Positions 6,840-10,037 of a stretch of 10,037 bases of DNA are shown here, in pieces. The notes beneath the pieces were generated by a model. It saw only the letters and a list, made by a program, of their open reading frames with translations, did not search any database and was not told the DNA's origin. The translations under genes and the position numbers were made by a program. The stretch's first letter is position 1. Each line of letters starts with the position of its first letter. The stretch is from Chitinispirillaceae bacterium (lineage in GTDB: Bacteria; Fibrobacterota; Chitinivibrionia; Chitinivibrionales; Chitinispirillaceae), in assembly GCA_016932075.1 (NCBI GenBank), contig JAFGDP010000072.1, forward strand, positions 1-10,037, in the 5' to 3' direction.

Positions 6840-7664
6840 TTATTGACTTTTTAGAGCCCCAGCATCTTTAATTTTTATAAGTCCTTTGAGCCCGTTAATC
6901 TGTTTCTGCTGGTTCTCCAGCCTTTTGTTCTGCTCAATGGCGTATATGGTTAGTTCCTCCACCTTCCTGAGCAAGGTCATATTCATTTCCGCAAGGTCCA
7001 GCCCGTCTTTCTTTATCTCAGAGGCGCTCGGAACATCAGGCAGGTGCTTTTTCAGGGCAATATGCTTTTCCACTTCTCTGAGACTCGGTAGCTCGTACCC
7101 CTTCTCAAACACATAGTCCGGAGCATTCAGCATCCAGCCGTTGATCTTTACCGCAGCGCATTTAACCGTGTCGCCTTTAATGTTGCCGTTGACGTCCAGC
7201 TTTTCCGATGGCGCAGTATCGCCGATGCCTACCTTGCCCGCCCCCGTAATTCTCATCCGTTCTCCAACGGGCGGATAATTATTCAAATCCGCAGTATAAA
7301 AAACGAGCGCGGTTATTCCAGCATACCAGTTATCCCCATAGAGAGATGCTATACCAGCATATTTGTTTTGATTGGTTGACCCATACCCATATGCGAATTT
7401 TATTCCATGTCCCTTCCCCAGCGTTGCCTGCGGCTCATCGGAATTCCGAATGATTAAGTCCCATGATATGCTGCCCTGCAATGGCACAGCGACCTCACAT
7501 TTGCCGCCTGGATTTGTTGTTCCGATGCCTACGCTATCAGTGTTATCCGAAAGAATAGCATAGTTTCCGCTGGAATTCCACTGCGCAAACGCCGACACGC
7601 ACAGCGCCGTTGTCGCAATCACCACGGCATTCCGTACTAAATAACCCTTCCTTTGACGCACCAT
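6840..7664 (-). CDS. Secreted tail-fibre-type surface protein
   Basis: This is a 274-residue secreted protein of the 'tail fibre domain' type widespread in FCB bacteria. The start at 7664 is chosen over an in-frame ATG at 7703 because GGAGG (7671-7675) lies six bases upstream and the protein then begins with a clean signal peptide: MVRQRKGYLVRN, a hydrophobic core, cleavage after AFA (25-27). The body has two copies of the VGIGTTNP-type motif: VGIGTTNPGGKCEV near 44-57 and VGIGDTAPSEKLDVNGNI near 145-162. The C-terminal third carries the family signature: PDYVFEKGYELPSLREVEKH, then HLPDVPSASEIKKDG. A coiled coil (about 222-260, NMTLLRKVEELTIYAIEQN onwards) probably trimerises it. Such proteins are structural or adhesive; there is no sign of a prophage here. 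It is the first gene of the minus-strand cluster. Confidence 0.85.
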   Translation of the reverse strand: MVRQRKGYLVRNAVVIATTALCVSAFAQWNSSGNYAILSDNTDSVGIGTTNPGGKCEVAVPLQGSISWDLIIRNSDEPQATLGKGHGIKFAYGYGSTNQNKYAGIASLYGDNWYAGITALVFYTADLNNYPPVGERMRITGAGKVGIGDTAPSEKLDVNGNIKGDTVKCAAVKINGWMLNAPDYVFEKGYELPSLREVEKHIALKKHLPDVPSASEIKKDGLDLAEMNMTLLRKVEELTIYAIEQNKRLENQQKQINGLKGLIKIKDAGALKSQ

Positions 7665-7698
7665 ACTGCACCTCCGTATTGTTAGATGTGGTGGGGCA

Positions 7699-7728
7699 TG
7701 CAAACGTTTAAACCGTTTAATGTTTGCA
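7699..7728. repeat. Inverted repeat upstream of tail-fibre gene
   Basis: TGCAAAC (7699-7705) and GTTTGCA (7722-7728) are perfect 7-base arms. They flank 16 bases that themselves contain the palindrome GTTTAAAC (7706-7713). The site lies 35 bases upstream of the start codon at 7664, where either an operator or a leader hairpin could act. Confidence 0.5.
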
Positions 7729-7770
7729 AATTACGATTAATAAACATTCCACTTAAACATCATGAAGAAT

Positions 7771-7861
7771 GACATCTTGCCGGGAGACGGATGTCGGCTC
7801 TGGCTGGACGCTCAAACGATGATCTTCAGGAAGTCTCTTCTAATTTCTCCCGGCGGAGAAA
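7771..7861. repeat. Competing inverted repeats (possible leader RNA switch)
   Basis: Three pairings overlap. GACATC (7771-7776) pairs with GATGTC (7790-7795). GCCGGGAGA (7779-7787), in the loop of the first hairpin, is a perfect complement of TCTCCCGGC (7846-7854). TTTCTCC (7844-7850) pairs with GGAGAAA (7855-7861) around a CGGC tetraloop. The second pairing cannot form together with the third. Being inverted repeats, they exist on both strands. Confidence 0.5.
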
Positions 7862-7887
7862 CAGCCTTTTGTTAAGCTTGAAAGCAA

Positions 7888-7916
7888 TATATATTAACGA
7901 ATACCCCCCCCCGCAA
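7888..7916 (-). promoter_or_regulatory. Candidate promoter of the surface cluster, with poly-G tract in the spacer
   Basis: Read on the minus strand, TTGCGG (7916-7911) and TATATA (7893-7888) are 17 bases apart, and seven of the spacer bases are part of an unbroken run of nine G (7912-7904). A better -10, TATATT (7891-7886), has a 19-base spacer. The -35 match is weak (three of six). Transcription from here would give a leader of roughly 215 bases ahead of the gene at 7664. This is an inference from spacing only. Confidence 0.3.
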
Positions 7917-7932
7917 GTGCTGTGCCAAGAAA

Positions 7933-7952
7933 ATGTTACCGGCAGGTAACAT
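7933..7952. repeat. Perfect 20-base palindromic hairpin/operator-like site
   Basis: ATGTTACC (7933-7940) and GGTAACAT (7945-7952) are perfect 8-base arms around GGCA. No T tract of terminator type follows on the plus strand; on the minus strand only TTTTC follows. A protein-binding operator is as likely as an RNA hairpin. Confidence 0.5.
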
Positions 7953-8076
7953 CACTTATTATTTATAAAAGCAGGGCTTAATCGCGGAGAAACGCGATAC
8001 TTTAAGGCTGTATCCGGAAATGTGCTTTAATATGAGAACTTAAGGTTGCAGTATACCACAGTAAAGTTTGGAATGA

Positions 8077-8105
8077 TTGACAGTACGTCCCGCACAAAAT
8101 ATTTT
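8077..8105 (+). promoter_or_regulatory. Sigma70-type promoter of rpmB
   Basis: There is a perfect -35 TTGACA (8077-8082), a 17-base spacer and TATTTT (8100-8105, four of six matches to the -10). It lies about 33 bases before the rpmB start codon, with the ribosome-binding site GGAGG (8130-8134) in between. It is the clearest promoter in the window. Confidence 0.75.
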
Positions 8106-8138
8106 TCCGGCGGCCTTTAACTGCGTAACGGAGGAACG

Positions 8139-8321
8139 ATGTCGAAAACATGCGCCATCTGCGGAAAACACCCGCAGTCGGGAAAGACGATCTCTCACGC
8201 CCACAACGTGAACCCGCGTCTTTTTTATCCCAACCTGCGGACCATCCGCCGCGTGGTGAACGGCACGCCTGAGCGCATCAAGATCTGCATGAAGTGCCTC
8301 AAGGCCATGGCAAAGGCCTGA
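8139..8321 (+). CDS. rpmB: Large-subunit ribosomal protein bL28
   Basis: This small basic 60-residue protein belongs to the 50S ribosomal subunit. It shows the bL28 pattern: CAICGKHPQSGKTISHAHN at residues 5-23, then RLFYPNLRTIRRVVNG, and the ending KICMKCLKAMAKA. The two C-x2-C pairs (CAIC and CMKC) make this the zinc-binding (C+) form of bL28. The ribosome-binding site GGAGG (8130-8134) is well placed before the ATG. The gene stands alone rather than next to rpmG. It converges on the btuF-like gene with only 23 bases between the two stops, and no terminator hairpin is visible there. Confidence 0.96.
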   Translation: MSKTCAICGKHPQSGKTISHAHNVNPRLFYPNLRTIRRVVNGTPERIKICMKCLKAMAKA

Positions 8322-8344
8322 CCTCTTTCGCGCTTCGACACGTT

Positions 8345-9244
8345 TCACTTCACGTACCGTTCAGGGTGAATCGCCCGCGCCATATCCTCGAGAAGAATTA
8401 TAAAACGGGGGCCGGGTATCACCGCGTAGTCCTGCTCAAAAAGATACACCCTCCCGTTCTGTATCGCCTCGACGCCGTTGAGCTTGTTCCACTGCGCCAG
8501 CGCCTTTCCCCGCGCCTCTTTTCTGCCGTCAGGACAGGGAACCAGGTCAATGATCACCTGCGGGTTCATCTGCAGTATGCCTTCGGCTGATACTGCGGGA
8601 TAGGCCGCCGCGCCCGCATAGGCGTTCACGCCGCCCGCGATGGCGATCATCTCGTCGTAGCAGGTGTTCTTCCCTGCGATATAGACGCTGCTGAGAGCGT
8701 CCGTGGTGCGGTCCACCGAGACCATCACCCTCGGAGGGCAGGCCCCCGTTGCCGCGTTTCTGATCCGCTCCATCCGCGCGCTGATGCCGCCCGCCAGATT
8801 GCGCGCCTGCTCGAGGGCGCCGCAGGCGTTCCCAATTGTCATTATAGAGGCGATTATCCCCTCGATGCGGGCATGGTCGACCGTCAGCGCGGCAAGCCCC
8901 AGGTGCCGCAGGCGCTCCGCTGCCTCCGCATGGACCGTGAGCATGATCGTGAGGTCCGGCCGCAGCCGCACGATCCCCTCGTAGTTCGGGTCTACGTAGC
9001 CTCCCACCCGGGCCTTTGTTTCCGCCTCGGGAGGGTACCGGCAGTAGCGGGTGACGCCGACCACCCTGTCGCCGAGGCCGAGTTCAAAGAGGATCTCGGT
9101 CGCCGAAGGCGCGAGTGAGACGATGCGCTGCGGAAGACGGCTGCTGCCGATTCCAGCTTTGACCGCATCCCCGGTCCCCGCTGCCGGCCAGACGCTGCAT
9201 GCGATGGTCAGAAAACCTATAATAAAAAAAGAACGGCGTTTCAT
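8345..9244 (-). CDS. btuF: BtuF-like periplasmic corrinoid (vitamin B12) binding protein
   Basis: This 299-residue ABC-transporter substrate-binding protein belongs to the helical-backbone class (Peripla_BP_2) and acts in the periplasm. It captures the ligand delivered through the outer membrane and hands it to a BtuCD-type permease. The N-terminus is a signal peptide (MKRRSFFIIGFLTIAC); C16 might be lipidated, though the box is imperfect. Residues 40 onwards give the family signature, RIVSLAPSATEILFELGLGD, then YCRYPPEA, VGGYVDPNYEGIVRLRPDL and, near the C-terminus, WNKLNGVEAIQNGRVYLFEQ. The start at 9244 is preceded by AGGGG (9251-9255). The TonB receptor gene ends only nine bases upstream, so the pair forms an operon. 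Cobalamin is the best guess for the ligand; cobinamide, haem or a siderophore cannot be excluded. The permease and ATPase are not in the window. Confidence 0.88.
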   Translation of the reverse strand: MKRRSFFIIGFLTIACSVWPAAGTGDAVKAGIGSSRLPQRIVSLAPSATEILFELGLGDRVVGVTRYCRYPPEAETKARVGGYVDPNYEGIVRLRPDLTIMLTVHAEAAERLRHLGLAALTVDHARIEGIIASIMTIGNACGALEQARNLAGGISARMERIRNAATGACPPRVMVSVDRTTDALSSVYIAGKNTCYDEMIAIAGGVNAYAGAAAYPAVSAEGILQMNPQVIIDLVPCPDGRKEARGKALAQWNKLNGVEAIQNGRVYLFEQDYAVIPGPRFIILLEDMARAIHPERYVK

Positions 9245-9253
9245 GAAAAACCC

Positions 9254-10037
9254 CTAAAAGCCTACCTTCAGGCCCAGACGGTGCTCCCTCCTGGGGAGAG
9301 GATATCCGAAGGACACCATCCGGTCCTGGTTCGTGATGTTGAGGGCGTCGTACACCAGTCTGAGCCCGCCGTTGTCTCCGCCCAAGCGCACGAGCAGGAC
9401 GCCCAGATTGACGTCTGCGGTAACCGCCGGCAGAAGCACCTGAGTATTCGCCTCGTCAACGTACTGTTCACTCGAATACCTGAGCGCAAATCCAGCCGTC
9501 AAACGCCGCACTGCAAACCCGTTTGTAAATGTCGCCATATAGCGTGGCCGGTAGGCCAGAACGGTGTTCGTCCGGCTGTTGCGGACATCGTTATAGACGA
9601 AATCAAACGCCGCATCATAGCAATCCGAAAACCTTATCTGCGATTTGAATCTGAAACCGGCGATGGATGCTTTGTCCAGGTTCTGCGGCGTCCAGAAATC
9701 GTCAGGAACGATCATGTCGTCGAGGCGCATCGAATAAACCGCGACCCGGTTGGTGATGCGTGTCCTTCCGGCGCCGGTGCGGATCTGGATGCCGCCGTCC
9801 ATATCGACACTTCTCTCCTTTTTAAGATCAGGGTTTCCCATGCCATAGGGCCAGTAGAGCTCTAAAAAAGTCGGGCTCCGGTAGGAGCTGCCGATAGTGG
9901 CGAACAACGAAGGTTCGACCCCCTGCAGCGGCGGCAGTGAGGCCATGAATCCGCAGCGGCCGTTGAGCGCGCCTTTGAACTGCGAGGAGTAGTCGAACCT
10001 CACCGCAGGCATAATCTGCACGTCGATGCCGGCAAAC
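9254..10037 (-). CDS. TonB-dependent outer-membrane receptor, C-terminal part (partial; BtuB-like)
   Basis: This is the last 260 or so residues of an outer-membrane beta-barrel that imports its ligand with TonB energy. The frame is open to the right edge, so the plug domain and start are outside. Typical barrel motifs are visible: IGSSYRSPTFLELYWP followed by GNPDLKKERS (the classic RxPxxxE and GNPxLKxE segments). Amphipathic strands alternate with turns, and the C-terminal strand, after YDALNITNQDRMVSFGYPL, ends in HRLGLKVGF with the terminal phenylalanine needed for barrel assembly. It stops at TAG (9254-9256), so TAG is a genuine stop in this genome. The downstream btuF-like gene, nine bases away, suggests cobalamin or a related corrinoid as ligand. 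A cobalamin riboswitch, if any, would lie beyond the window. Confidence 0.9.
   Translation of the reverse strand, partial: FAGIDVQIMPAVRFDYSSQFKGALNGRCGFMASLPPLQGVEPSLFATIGSSYRSPTFLELYWPYGMGNPDLKKERSVDMDGGIQIRTGAGRTRITNRVAVYSMRLDDMIVPDDFWTPQNLDKASIAGFRFKSQIRFSDCYDAAFDFVYNDVRNSRTNTVLAYRPRYMATFTNGFAVRRLTAGFALRYSSEQYVDEANTQVLLPAVTADVNLGVLLVRLGGDNGGLRLVYDALNITNQDRMVSFGYPLPRREHRLGLKVGF

Larger units (their letters stand above)
7665..8138. other. Divergent intergenic region, rich in inverted repeats
   Basis: This 474-base region separates the minus-strand surface cluster from rpmB. It holds no convincing coding frame. From left to right I see: an inverted repeat (7699-7728), a set of overlapping, mutually exclusive pairings (7771-7861), an AT-rich block with a C9 tract (7886-7912), a perfect 8-bp hairpin (7933-7952), a 6-bp hairpin ATCGCG/CGCGAT with six-base loop (7981-7998), and the rpmB promoter (8077-8105). 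None of the hairpins can be a terminator of an annotated gene, because no gene on either strand ends into this region. Confidence 0.7.

Noticed and set aside
6840..7664. Tail-fibre gene as evidence of a prophage
   Set aside because: It has a signal peptide and the usual FCB surface-protein ending, and no other phage gene is present.
7779..7854. tRNA-like element: 76 bases closed by GCCGGGA/TCCCGGC, with TTCTAAT near the 3' side
   Set aside because: There is no T-stem around TTCTAAT, no anticodon stem and no D-arm; only the outer stem fits.
8040..8348. Minus-strand frame of 102 codons across rpmB
   Set aside because: Overlaps the whole of rpmB and its promoter, no recognisable domain or signal, no ribosome-binding site.
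1..10037. CRISPR array, IS element, integrase, rRNA or tRNA gene
   Set aside because: No regularly spaced repeats, transposase motifs or RNA gene signatures were found on either strand by eye.

Overview
The window suggests a Gram-negative, didermic bacterium, plausibly of the Fibrobacterota or another FCB-type lineage. The evidence is a TonB-dependent outer-membrane receptor, a two-subunit glycine decarboxylase (GcvPA + GcvPB), a 'tail fibre' surface protein of the type common in FCB bacteria, an exported DUF4412-like protein, and a four-cysteine bL28. The phylum is an inference; no rRNA or other decisive marker is present.

Layout. (1) Positions 2-1773, plus strand: the end of gcvPA and complete gcvPB, overlapping by 10 bases (glycine cleavage). 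(2) Positions 1847-3135, plus strand: two exported proteins, one with an SH3-like domain and one DUF4412-like. A strong intrinsic terminator lies between them. (3) Positions 3302-7664, minus strand, visibly more AT-rich than its flanks: a three-gene set in the order 7664 to 3302. It encodes a secreted tail-fibre-type protein, a small exported protein with a CP-x4-C motif, and a large secreted M4 (thermolysin-type) metalloprotease fused to a NosD-like right-handed beta-helix. The protease frame is cut by one in-frame amber codon (3848-3850). Past it the same frame stays open for another 181 codons that clearly complete the beta-helix. (4) Positions 7665-8138: a 474-base divergent intergenic region rich in inverted repeats and carrying a C9 tract. 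(5) Positions 8139-8321, plus strand: rpmB (ribosomal protein bL28) behind a good sigma70-type promoter. (6) Positions 8345-10037, minus strand: a BtuF-like corrinoid-binding protein and, just upstream in the same operon, the C-terminal part of a TonB-dependent receptor, probably a vitamin B12 or related uptake pair.

How it fits together. The flanks are ordinary core functions: glycine catabolism and one-carbon supply, translation, and corrinoid uptake. The accessory part is the minus-strand AT-rich cluster, which looks like a secreted or surface module. A poly-G tract falls in the spacer of a candidate promoter for this cluster, and the presumed leader has several competing hairpins, so its expression may be switchable. 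The interrupted protease gene is either recent decay, an assembly error, or natural production of a short and a long form.
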